A stretch of 64,000 bases of DNA from Hellea sp. (lineage in GTDB: Bacteria; Pseudomonadota; Alphaproteobacteria; Caulobacterales; Maricaulaceae). The stretch spans positions 1-64,000 of the forward strand of contig JABDKG010000053.1 of the NCBI GenBank assembly GCA_013002305.1. The letters are read 5' to 3'. Below are positions 45,675 to 53,308 of the stretch, in pieces. A program made the position numbers and the translations under genes. Position 1 is the first letter of the stretch; every line of letters starts with the position of its first letter. The notes under the pieces were generated by a model. The model had not been told where the DNA came from. It made no database searches and was given only the letters and a program-made list of their open reading frames with translations.

Positions 45675-46313
45675 ATGGTGAAAAATTTACAATCACTCAA
45701 ACAACAAGAAATTCCAGTATTTTCTTTGTTACGTGAAGCCGTAAAGAAAAATCCAAACGATTCAATCCGGATTGAAGAACTTGTTTCCGGTTTAGGGCGC
45801 TCCTCATTCGATTTGGCTATAATTGCTATTTCAGTTCCCATGATAATCCCAATGCCACCTGGAATTCCGGCAATTGCGGGTTTTCTGATCGCATTATTTT
45901 CATTCCAAAGCCTTCGAAATCGCAAACATATTTGGATTCCTCAATCACTTAAGGAAAAGACAATTGGGAAGGAAACGCTGTTAAAATCTTATGATAAAGC
46001 GGAAAAATATCTGGGCTGGATAGCCCGCTACACACGCCCGAGAATGGACTTGTTTTTATCTCAAGGCTTTATCCGCCTTTATCTGATCATTATATTACTA
46101 CTCGGGTTTATAATGACACTTCCTATCCCAATAGTCGGGAATACTTTGCCGGCCGCAGTTTGCGTTATCATGCTCATCGCTAAATTGCGGAGCGATGGCC
46201 TAATATCCTTGCTAAGTCTATTTGCGGCAATACTAGTTGTAGCTATCAATAGTTTTGTGGCATTCCAGACTTGGAATTTACTCAAATTTGCCGTCCTGAA
46301 CGGTTCACATTGA
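45675..46313 (+). CDS. exoD: ExoD family membrane protein
   Basis: The 212-residue protein has a soluble N-terminus with NPNDSIRIEELVSGLGRSSF and about four or five membrane segments, including AIIAISVPMIIPMPPGIPAI and IPIVGNTLPAAVCVIMLI, the ExoD (PF06055) pattern. In rhizobia exoD affects exopolysaccharide production and alkaline tolerance, but its molecular role is unclear. No ribosome-binding site is visible. The promoter geometry predicts a leaderless or nearly leaderless mRNA. Confidence 0.85.
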   Translation: MVKNLQSLKQQEIPVFSLLREAVKKNPNDSIRIEELVSGLGRSSFDLAIIAISVPMIIPMPPGIPAIAGFLIALFSFQSLRNRKHIWIPQSLKEKTIGKETLLKSYDKAEKYLGWIARYTRPRMDLFLSQGFIRLYLIIILLLGFIMTLPIPIVGNTLPAAVCVIMLIAKLRSDGLISLLSLFAAILVVAINSFVAFQTWNLLKFAVLNGSH

Positions 46314-46372
46314 ATATAAAAGAGATTAAATTATGCACTTATATTGGTTTCGCAGCTAAACAATGAGCGACT

Positions 46373-47482
46373 ATGGCTGAAAACATTTTCGACATTGAGT
46401 TTAGCGATGTACTTAATACGTTGGTGGACGGTGCAATAATCATTGATGCCAAAGCCAATGTGGCATTTTTTAACAACGCAAGTTCTACAATTTTTGGCTA
46501 CCTGCCAGAAGAAATATTAGGCCAAAACGTTAAAATGCTCATGCCGGAGCCGTTCCACAGCAAACATGACAGTTACATACAGAATTATCAAAATACCGAA
46601 GTCCGAAAAATTATCGGAATTGGCCGTGAGGTTGCTGGACTTAGAAAAGATGGTTCAACCTTTCCAATGGATTTAGCGATAAGTGAAACCCATGTGAACG
46701 AAAAACTATTTTACATCGGGATTATTAGGGATTTGACGGATCGTAATGCACAGAAACGGAAATTTGATCAGCTACAAGAGCAGCATTTTCATCTATCCCG
46801 CGTAGCCGCCATGAATGAAATGGGTACTGCAATAGCTCACGAGCTTAACCAACCGCTGGCCGCTTCCGTCAACTATATTGAAACGACTCGGGCACTCTTA
46901 TCGCACGAAATTAATTCAACAGAAAATCTCGATGAAATTTTAATAAAAGCGACAGACCAAATTAAACGGGCGTCAGAAATTATTGCGCGGATGAGAAACT
47001 TTATTGAACGCGGCGAAATTGAGAAAACACCCATTAAACTATATGATATTTTAGACAGTTCGTTGCGACTCGCCTCTCCCGCATTTAAACATTTGAATGT
47101 TGAAATTTTCATTGATATTCCGAAGCGACCGCTCCTCGCCCTAGGAAATGATATTCAGATTCAACAAGTTCTGGTTAATCTTATTCGCAATGCTTTTGAA
47201 GCTATGGAGGACTCAGAATACCGCAACCTAGAAATCGTGATCGAACCTGTAAAACAGAAAATGATTCAGATTCTCATCAAGGATTCAGGAAAAGGATTAA
47301 CCAGTCGCGAGATGGATAATTTATTCACTCCTTTTTCGTCGTCAAAATCTGGGGGTTTAGGAGTCGGACTTTCCATAAGTCGGTCAATAATTTCTAATCA
47401 TGGCGGTCAAATGTGGGCAGAACCGAATAAGAACACTGGCAGCATATTTGGTTTCACCCTTCCTTTAGCAGATGAAAAATAA
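46373..47482 (+). CDS. fixL: oxygen-sensing histidine kinase FixL
   Basis: FixL autophosphorylates when oxygen leaves its haem. The 369 residues have one PAS domain (about 8-125) with the haem-ligand motif HDSYIQNY (His65) and, exactly 20 residues later, Arg85 in IIGIGREVAG. These match His200 and Arg220 of Bradyrhizobium FixL. The kinase part has the H-box TAIAHELNQPLAASVN (His156), the N-box NLIRNAFEAM and the G-box SKSGGLGVGLSISRSI. No membrane segments are present, so it is a cytosolic FixL. It overlaps fixJ by one base. Confidence 0.92.
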   Translation: MAENIFDIEFSDVLNTLVDGAIIIDAKANVAFFNNASSTIFGYLPEEILGQNVKMLMPEPFHSKHDSYIQNYQNTEVRKIIGIGREVAGLRKDGSTFPMDLAISETHVNEKLFYIGIIRDLTDRNAQKRKFDQLQEQHFHLSRVAAMNEMGTAIAHELNQPLAASVNYIETTRALLSHEINSTENLDEILIKATDQIKRASEIIARMRNFIERGEIEKTPIKLYDILDSSLRLASPAFKHLNVEIFIDIPKRPLLALGNDIQIQQVLVNLIRNAFEAMEDSEYRNLEIVIEPVKQKMIQILIKDSGKGLTSREMDNLFTPFSSSKSGGLGVGLSISRSIISNHGGQMWAEPNKNTGSIFGFTLPLADEK

Positions 47483-48114
47483 TGCAAAACAATGAAATAT
47501 ACATCGTTGATGACGACCCTGCCATTATAGACTCATTATCTCTTTTACTTGAGGCTCTGGACTTTCAAATTACCAGCTTTAAAAATGGACAAGAATTTCT
47601 TGAGTTTGATCTAAGAGATTTTCAAGGCTGCGTTTTGCTTGATGTCCGCATGCCGGGCAAAGACGGAATGACGGTCCTACAAGAAACTTTAACCAAGTAT
47701 CCGAACACAGCGATCATTATGATCAGTGGTCATGGTGACATACCGATGGCAATAAAAGCGATGGAATTGGGCGCCGTAGATTTCATTGAGAAACCGTTTC
47801 GATCTAGCAAGCTTCGGCAAGCAATAAAAAAAGCAGATAGCTTAGTACAAGCGGAGAAAAGACGGGATGTTTTCAGTAAAGAAGCTCAACAAAAGATAGC
47901 CTTACTAACACCCCGTGAATTAGAGGTTGGCGAAAAACTTGCGGACGGAAAGCCAAATAAAATTGTAGCATTTGAATTAGGGATTTCCATTAGAACGATT
48001 GAAGCTCATCGGGCAAAAATTCTATCAAAGCTGCAAGTTCGCTCACTGGCGGATCTTGTAAAACTATTTCTAGCGAACAGTAATCTTGAAAATGTGGTAG
48101 AAAGAGATCAATGA
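47482..48114 (+). CDS. fixJ: response regulator FixJ
   Basis: FixJ is phosphorylated by FixL and activates fixK-type promoters. The 210 residues comprise a receiver (IVDDDPAIID, phosphoacceptor Asp54 in VLLDVRMPGKDG, IEKPFRSSKLRQAI with Lys) and a LuxR-type helix-turn-helix (LTPRELEVGEKLADGKPNKI, then ISIRTIEAHRAKILSKLQVR). The ATG overlaps the fixL stop and its own stop overlaps the cytochrome c ATG as ATGA. Confidence 0.93.
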   Translation: MQNNEIYIVDDDPAIIDSLSLLLEALDFQITSFKNGQEFLEFDLRDFQGCVLLDVRMPGKDGMTVLQETLTKYPNTAIIMISGHGDIPMAIKAMELGAVDFIEKPFRSSKLRQAIKKADSLVQAEKRRDVFSKEAQQKIALLTPRELEVGEKLADGKPNKIVAFELGISIRTIEAHRAKILSKLQVRSLADLVKLFLANSNLENVVERDQ

Positions 48115-48479
48115 GTCGTCATATCCAAAATATTTCCCCAAAATTCTTTATAGCATTTCTGGCAATTTTGACTCTTGCGGCATGTTCGCAAACGACTTCG
48201 AAAGATAAGGGCTATAAAACTCCGCTAGAAAAATATGGACAGGAGATAGTCGCACAAAATTGCTTATCTTGTCATGTCGCTTTGAAATCAGACAGACGGA
48301 GCCCTCACCCTGAAGCCCCGCCTCTTTCTGAGTTAAAAGATCGTTATAATTTTGAGTCGCTTACGGATGATTTCAGAGAACACATTCATGTCGGTAATGC
48401 TAATATGCCGGATTTTAACTTTAATGTTAAGGAATCCGATGCGCTGGTTGCCTATTTGAAGAGCATTCAAATCCACTGA
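48111..48479 (+). CDS. small c-type cytochrome lipoprotein
   Basis: The 122 residues start with a signal that ends in the lipobox TLAAC (Cys25). A single haem motif CLSCH (Cys51, Cys54, His55) follows, and NANMPDF supplies a likely Met ligand. It is a monohaem class I cytochrome c anchored to a membrane. Position in a fix operon and the ATGA overlap with fixJ suggest it is made under the same control, perhaps carrying electrons at low oxygen. The redox partner is unknown. Confidence 0.85.
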   Translation: MSRHIQNISPKFFIAFLAILTLAACSQTTSKDKGYKTPLEKYGQEIVAQNCLSCHVALKSDRRSPHPEAPPLSELKDRYNFESLTDDFREHIHVGNANMPDFNFNVKESDALVAYLKSIQIH

Positions 48480-48486
48480 GAAACAC

Positions 48487-48510
48487 TACGTAATAATACG
48501 TACGTATAAT
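48487..48510 (+). promoter_or_regulatory. putative FixJ-target promoter of fixK
   Basis: TACGTAATAATACGTACGTATAAT holds three TACGTA palindromes (starts at 48487, 48497 and 48501), the first two one helical turn apart. A perfect TATAAT -10 element (48505-48510) overlaps the last. ACGTA half-sites recall FixJ targets in rhizobial fixK promoters. The start of transcription should fall near 48517, giving a leader of about 47 bases before the fixK ATG. Confidence 0.55.
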
Positions 48511-48563
48511 TCCCAACTTTTGTAATTTCAAAAACTTCCTTAATTCATGGTGAGGAGATCATC

Positions 48564-49211
48564 ATGTTAAAATCCAACCATTCTGATTCAACGTCAAATT
48601 GGGAATTTCAAAAGGTTGGACGGATATTGCCGACGAAAACGCCGCTCTATCATCAAGGCGATGAGTATGACCTTATATACAGGGTTAATAGCGGGACAGT
48701 TATGATTTTTAGACTGCTCGAAGATAGTAGTCGGCAAATCACCGGGTTTTGCTCCGCAGGCGAATTCTTCGGACTTTCTCCTGACCAAACGTATCACGAA
48801 ACTGCGATTACGGTTGGCACATCAAGTATTAGCGCCTTCTCGATGGCTGATATAAGTGCATGTGCGGACCTCCAAGCTGAACTGCTCAGTCAAGCTTGCT
48901 CACGTTTGGAGGATGCCCAAAACATGATGATGACATTGACTAAAAAATCCGCCGCCGAAAAGATTGCCATGTTTTTACTGACGCTGGCGAAACGGCAAAG
49001 TAGATTATCGGATGCGGAGCAGACACCAATTCAGATAAATCTACCAATGTCACGGCTCGACATAGCTGACTATCTAGGATTAACGATAGAAACTGTCAGC
49101 AGACGCCTATCCGACTTGAAGTCAAAAGGAATAATCGAGTTGCCCAGCCGAACGACCGCTCGCATATGCCAAGTAGGCAAAATTGAACAATTGGCTGGAG
49201 CGCTACACTAA
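48564..49211 (+). CDS. fixK: Crp/Fnr-family regulator, FixK type
   Basis: The 215 residues have a cyclic-nucleotide-binding-like beta-barrel (GRILPTKTPLYHQGDEYDLI, GEFFGLSPDQ) and a C-terminal winged helix with MSRLDIADYLGLTIETVSRR. The recognition motif E-x-x-SR predicts TTGAT-N4-ATCAA targets. The N-terminal cysteine cluster of FNR is missing, so it should not sense oxygen directly and fits FixK. GAGGAG precedes the ATG at 48564. It follows the cytochrome gene behind its own promoter. Confidence 0.87.
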   Translation: MLKSNHSDSTSNWEFQKVGRILPTKTPLYHQGDEYDLIYRVNSGTVMIFRLLEDSSRQITGFCSAGEFFGLSPDQTYHETAITVGTSSISAFSMADISACADLQAELLSQACSRLEDAQNMMMTLTKKSAAEKIAMFLLTLAKRQSRLSDAEQTPIQINLPMSRLDIADYLGLTIETVSRRLSDLKSKGIIELPSRTTARICQVGKIEQLAGALH

Positions 49212-49222
49212 ACTTGTGACAA

Positions 49223-50194
49223 TTAGCCGTTCAGACCAGCAACAAGCTTTTCAATTGACGCTCTATATTCGGCTTCTAGCTGATCGACATATTCGCCAAC
49301 GGACATGCGCGACGTAACAGCACCAATTCCCTGTCCACAGCCCCAAATGTCTTTCCACGCTTTTGATTCCTGATCGCCGCCTGATCCAAAGTTCATTTTT
49401 GAAGGATCGCTTTCTGGCAAATTGTTTGGATCCAACCCAGCATTTGCAATAGAAGGCTTCAAATAATTACCGTGCACGCCTGTAAATAGATTGGTGTAGA
49501 CAATGTCACTGGCTTTGGATTCAACAATCATATCCTTGTAGCTATCGACGGCATTGGCTTCATGACAGCTAATGAAGGCAGACCCGATATAGCCTAAATC
49601 TGCGCCCATTGCTTTAGCTGCAGCGATAGCGCCGCCTGTAGAAATCGATCCCGATAAAGCTACCGGTCCATCAAAAAATTCACGGATTTCCTGGATAAGG
49701 GCGAAAGGCGATAAACGGCCAGCATGGCCCCCCGCACCCGAACATACTGCAATCAATCCATCAGCACCTTTTTCAAGTGCTTTTTGCGAGAACCGAATAT
49801 CAATGACATCATGCATTGTAATACCGCCGTAAGAATGGATCGCTTCATTAAGCTCCGGACGAGCACCCAAAGATGTGATGACGATCGGGACCTTAAACTT
49901 CACACAGGCCTCGACATCATGGTCAAGACGATTGTTAGACCTATGAACGATTTGATTAACCGCAAACGGCGCAGCCGGACGGTCCGGATTCTGCTCGTTA
50001 TATTCGCCGAGCTCTGTTGTAATTCGATCAAGCCACTCATGTAGAACATGTTCCGGGCGGGCATTTAGTGCGGGAAATGAACCTACAATGCCAGCCTTAC
50101 ACTGCGCGATCACCAAGTCAGGTGTTGAAACAATAAACATTGGCGAGCCGATCAATGGAATGCGCAAGTTCTGCAAGATTTCAGGTAAGGCCAT
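49223..50194 (-). CDS. nitronate monooxygenase family flavoprotein
   Basis: The 323-residue FMN barrel protein has LRIPLIGSPMFIVSTPDLVI, GIVGSFPALNARP, AVCSGAGGHAGRLSPFALI with the FMN-phosphate loop, SGSISTGGAIAAAKAMGADL and GSAFISCHEA. Class I nitronate monooxygenases detoxify propionate 3-nitronate. Specific residues beyond the FMN site cannot be confirmed by eye. The ATG is at 50192-50194. It ends 11 bases from fixK, convergently. Confidence 0.85.
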   Translation of the reverse strand: MALPEILQNLRIPLIGSPMFIVSTPDLVIAQCKAGIVGSFPALNARPEHVLHEWLDRITTELGEYNEQNPDRPAAPFAVNQIVHRSNNRLDHDVEACVKFKVPIVITSLGARPELNEAIHSYGGITMHDVIDIRFSQKALEKGADGLIAVCSGAGGHAGRLSPFALIQEIREFFDGPVALSGSISTGGAIAAAKAMGADLGYIGSAFISCHEANAVDSYKDMIVESKASDIVYTNLFTGVHGNYLKPSIANAGLDPNNLPESDPSKMNFGSGGDQESKAWKDIWGCGQGIGAVTSRMSVGEYVDQLEAEYRASIEKLVAGLNG

Positions 50195-50313
50195 TGTTAG
50201 CTCCGGTTTTTGGAATGAATTGGAATATAGAATTTGTCATAAGCAATAAATTGCATATGGCGTCAAGACAACAAGAAAAACTAAGTCGGCGAATGTTTAA
50301 ATACGACGTTTTG

Positions 50314-51546
50314 CTACCTATTCTGCCCGATTTCAAAGAGGCGTCCTTTTTCCGTAATCAGGACAATTAGTAACGAACCTATACCAAGCAATACAAAACC
50401 CCATAAAAGAGGAACCACTGTACCGTTATAGGTTTGTCCGACCGCCCATCCAAATAGGCTGGCGACGGTGGTTGTCGCAAATCCATAAGCTGCACTGGCC
50501 GCGCCGATATTGTCACCATGCGGTTCCATAGCGAGCGCATTAAAATTGGCGCCGAGCATTCCGAAACAAGCAAATGTCAAAACGAAACATGGATAAAATA
50601 GGAAAAACTTTTCTCCGATTAAAATCGCTAAGGCAACGTTTAATCCTGAGAACAGAATAAAACAAAGCAATGCGCCGTGACTTATGCGGCGCATGCCAAA
50701 TCGCTCAACTAAGCGAGAGTTCGTGAAACTTGCGACAGCCATGGTGGCGGCGACGCCTCCGAATACGAGGGCAAAGACGTCGGCAAGGCCGAAAACCTGC
50801 CTGAAAACCTGCTCTGAAGCACTGATAAAGGCAAACAAAGATCCATAAATTACGCCGCTCGCTGCCATATATCCAGCGGCCGTTCGGTTACTCAAGACTG
50901 TTTTGTAAGTCCCAAGGAATGTAGCCAAATTTATAGAACGACGTTTCTCGACCGGTAAAGTTTCCGGCAATCGGATCCAGACCCAAAGCAAAACGAAGGC
51001 ACCCAGCAGGACTAATATTCCAAAGGTCCAGCGCCAAGAGAAGCCCATAACTGACTGTCCCAGAGCTGGCGCAATAATCGGCACAATCATGAAAACCGTC
51101 ATGATTAGAGACATCACCCGAGCCATGCCTCGACCCGACAGAAGATCACGTACAATTGAGACGGCCACTACCCTAATCCCTGACGCAACAACGCCTTGCA
51201 AAAAGCGGATCAAAAGCAACGCCCAGAATGTTGGGGCCAACATGCAGGCAAAACTACCGACAATGAACCCGATAATGCAGAACTTTAGCATACCAACCCG
51301 GCCATATCGGTCAGTCAATGGACCAAAAATGAGCTGAGGGGCACCAAACCCCAGGACGTAGGATATTACGACCAATTGCTGACTATTCTCATTTTTAATT
51401 GAAAAATAATCGCCTATCAGCCCGAGAGCCGGCAACATAGTATCGATAGCGAGCGCATTGAGCGCGATAAGAGCGGCCATCAAAGTAACAAACTCCCAGC
51501 GAGGCATAGGTAATTGGGTAGAATGATATGTCGAAGATGCGCTCAC
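50314..51546 (-). CDS. Bcr/CflA-type MFS drug exporter
   Basis: The 410 residues form twelve membrane segments with LNALAIDTMLPALGLIGDYF and the MFS motif FGPLTDRYGRVGMLKF, then RFLQGVVASGIRVVAVSIVR and GWAVGQTYNGTVVPLL. This is the Bcr/CflA drug:H+ antiporter subfamily. The GTG start at 51546 and the ATG at 51507 are both possible; neither has a clear ribosome-binding site. It lies 41 bases after the deiodinase-like gene. Confidence 0.88.
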   Translation of the reverse strand: MSASSTYHSTQLPMPRWEFVTLMAALIALNALAIDTMLPALGLIGDYFSIKNENSQQLVVISYVLGFGAPQLIFGPLTDRYGRVGMLKFCIIGFIVGSFACMLAPTFWALLLIRFLQGVVASGIRVVAVSIVRDLLSGRGMARVMSLIMTVFMIVPIIAPALGQSVMGFSWRWTFGILVLLGAFVLLWVWIRLPETLPVEKRRSINLATFLGTYKTVLSNRTAAGYMAASGVIYGSLFAFISASEQVFRQVFGLADVFALVFGGVAATMAVASFTNSRLVERFGMRRISHGALLCFILFSGLNVALAILIGEKFFLFYPCFVLTFACFGMLGANFNALAMEPHGDNIGAASAAYGFATTTVASLFGWAVGQTYNGTVVPLLWGFVLLGIGSLLIVLITEKGRLFEIGQNR

Positions 51547-51587
51547 AAGTGGGCGGCTATAAAGTCGTCAAATTCATACGACAAGTT

Positions 51588-52259
51588 TTAAATAAATGTA
51601 CTGATCTCCCCGAGATTTTTTTTGATCAAGGCGTGGCCGGGTACTTTGCATCCTTCTGCCGGGTAGCCGACAACCATGAGTACAAATGGTTTTTCAGTTT
51701 TGGGGCGCCCGCAAATTTCTGTCAGAAAGCCCATCGGCGCCGGCGTATGAGTGAGAGTACCCAATCCGGCATGATGAAGAGCTGTTATCAACATGCCAGT
51801 TGCAAGGCCTACCGACTCCGTTACATAATAGTTTTTCTTGTCTTGACCGGATTGTTCACCGCCCCGTCGCTGCGCAAACACAGCAATCAACCAGGGTGCC
51901 GTTTCCAGAAATGGCTTGTGATCATCAGTACCAAGCGGATCAAGTGCATCGAGCCATTCCTCAGAAGCGCGACCTCCGTAGAATTCCCGTTCTTCTTCTT
52001 CGGCGGCCCTGCGGATTTTAGTTTTTGTATCAGCGTCGGATATTGCGACGAAATACCAAGGTTGGTGATTAGCGCCAGACGGGGCTGTGCCAGCAACTTG
52101 AATACAGCGTTCAATGATATCACGCGGAACCGGGTCTGAAGAGAACATACGAATAGAACGCCGCAAAGACATCTGATCGTGCAATTGCACGACAATATCT
52201 CTCATTTGATCCTCGGATTGCCTGTAATATCCTTCTAGCGGAACAAATTTGTCACTCAT
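51588..52259 (-). CDS. nitroreductase-fold flavoprotein, iodotyrosine deiodinase-like
   Basis: The 223 residues have the nitroreductase fold (MSLRRSIRMFSSDPVP, AGTAPSGANHQPWYFVAI). They align to human iodotyrosine deiodinase through the active-site lid: Glu90, Tyr94 and Lys115 in EEREFYGG and DDHKPFLETAPWLI match Glu157, Tyr161 and Lys182 with the same spacing. GLGTLTHTPAPMGFL and MVVGYPAEGCKVP fit the same family. It may dehalogenate halotyrosines. The ATG overlaps the tdh stop (ATGA), making it the third gene of kbl-tdh. The family is firm; the substrate is inferred. Confidence 0.82.
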   Translation of the reverse strand: MSDKFVPLEGYYRQSEDQMRDIVVQLHDQMSLRRSIRMFSSDPVPRDIIERCIQVAGTAPSGANHQPWYFVAISDADTKTKIRRAAEEEEREFYGGRASEEWLDALDPLGTDDHKPFLETAPWLIAVFAQRRGGEQSGQDKKNYYVTESVGLATGMLITALHHAGLGTLTHTPAPMGFLTEICGRPKTEKPFVLMVVGYPAEGCKVPGHALIKKNLGEISTFI

Positions 52260-53308
52260 ATTTCATTCCAGTCCAATATGACTTTACCCGTCTTCCCGGT
52301 TTCCATAAGATCAAACGCTTTTTGATAGTCCCGCGCTGCAAATCGATGAGTGATCATTGGGCTCATATCCAGTCCGCTATCGAGCATAGCGAGCATTTTA
52401 TACCAAGTATCATACATTTGACGCCCGTAAATTCCGCGCAAGGTTAGTGCTTTTCCCACGATTTTCGCGAGATCAACGGGGAATGGCTTGGACGGCAAAC
52501 CCAAAATTGCGACATTGCCACCCATAATCATACTGTCGAGCATTTGATTGAAAGCTGGTTCTGCGCCGCTCATTTCCAGACCGACATCAAAGCCTTCATT
52601 CATCCCAATATCGCTCATGACCCCGGAGAGGTTTTTCTCCATTGTGTTGACAAAAATAGCGTCAGGCGCAACTTTTTTGGCAAAATCAAGTCGCCAATTA
52701 TTGATATCGGTTAAGACCACCCGGCGCCCTCCGGCTTTACATGCTACGGCAGCGGCCATGATACCTATCGGCCCAGCACCGGTAATCAAAATGTCCTCAC
52801 CGACCAAATCAAATGAAAGTGCCGTATGCACAGCGTTTCCAAGTGGATCCAGGATCGCGCCAATTTCAAGCGGAAGATTATCGGAGAGCGGTATCACATT
52901 AAATTCTGGAAGCGCTAAATATTGAGCAAATGCGCCAGGCAGGTTGACGCCGATGCCTTTTGTGTCTGGATCAAGGTGAAATCTCCCTGAACGTGCATTA
53001 CGGGACCGATTTCCGACCACGTGCCCCTCGCCCGTCACTTTTTGCCCAATATTTACCCTTCGAACACCTGATCCGATATCTGCAACATATCCGCTATATT
53101 CATGACCAACAATTAAACCGACCGGAACATTTTCCTCAGCCCATCCATCCCATTTGTAAATATGCATATCCGTGCCGCAAATAGCGGTTCGTTCGATTTT
53201 AATCAGGACTTCATCAGGCTCAATTTTTGGCACTGCCCGCTCCTCAAGCCATAGTCCTTTTTCTGGTTTGGCTTTGACAAGGCATTTCATTGTTTCAGGC
53301 AGTGTCAT
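52256..53308 (-). CDS. tdh: L-threonine 3-dehydrogenase
   Basis: Tdh oxidises threonine to 2-amino-3-ketobutyrate with NAD+. The 350-residue zinc alcohol dehydrogenase has the catalytic zinc site Cys44 (ICGTDMHI), His69 and Glu70 (VGHEYSG), the Rossmann region ITGAGPIGIMAAAVAC and ALTLRGIYGRQMYDTWYKM. The structural-zinc cysteines of E. coli Tdh are replaced: positions 99, 102, 105 and 113 are Gly, Ser, Ala and Asp. Its ATG overlaps the kbl stop (ATGA). Confidence 0.94.
   Translation of the reverse strand: MTLPETMKCLVKAKPEKGLWLEERAVPKIEPDEVLIKIERTAICGTDMHIYKWDGWAEENVPVGLIVGHEYSGYVADIGSGVRRVNIGQKVTGEGHVVGNRSRNARSGRFHLDPDTKGIGVNLPGAFAQYLALPEFNVIPLSDNLPLEIGAILDPLGNAVHTALSFDLVGEDILITGAGPIGIMAAAVACKAGGRRVVLTDINNWRLDFAKKVAPDAIFVNTMEKNLSGVMSDIGMNEGFDVGLEMSGAEPAFNQMLDSMIMGGNVAILGLPSKPFPVDLAKIVGKALTLRGIYGRQMYDTWYKMLAMLDSGLDMSPMITHRFAARDYQKAFDLMETGKTGKVILDWNEI

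Noticed and set aside
51528-52139. Plus-strand 203-residue ORF
   Set aside because: Antisense shadow of the deiodinase-like gene, whose conserved active-site residues fix the real frame.
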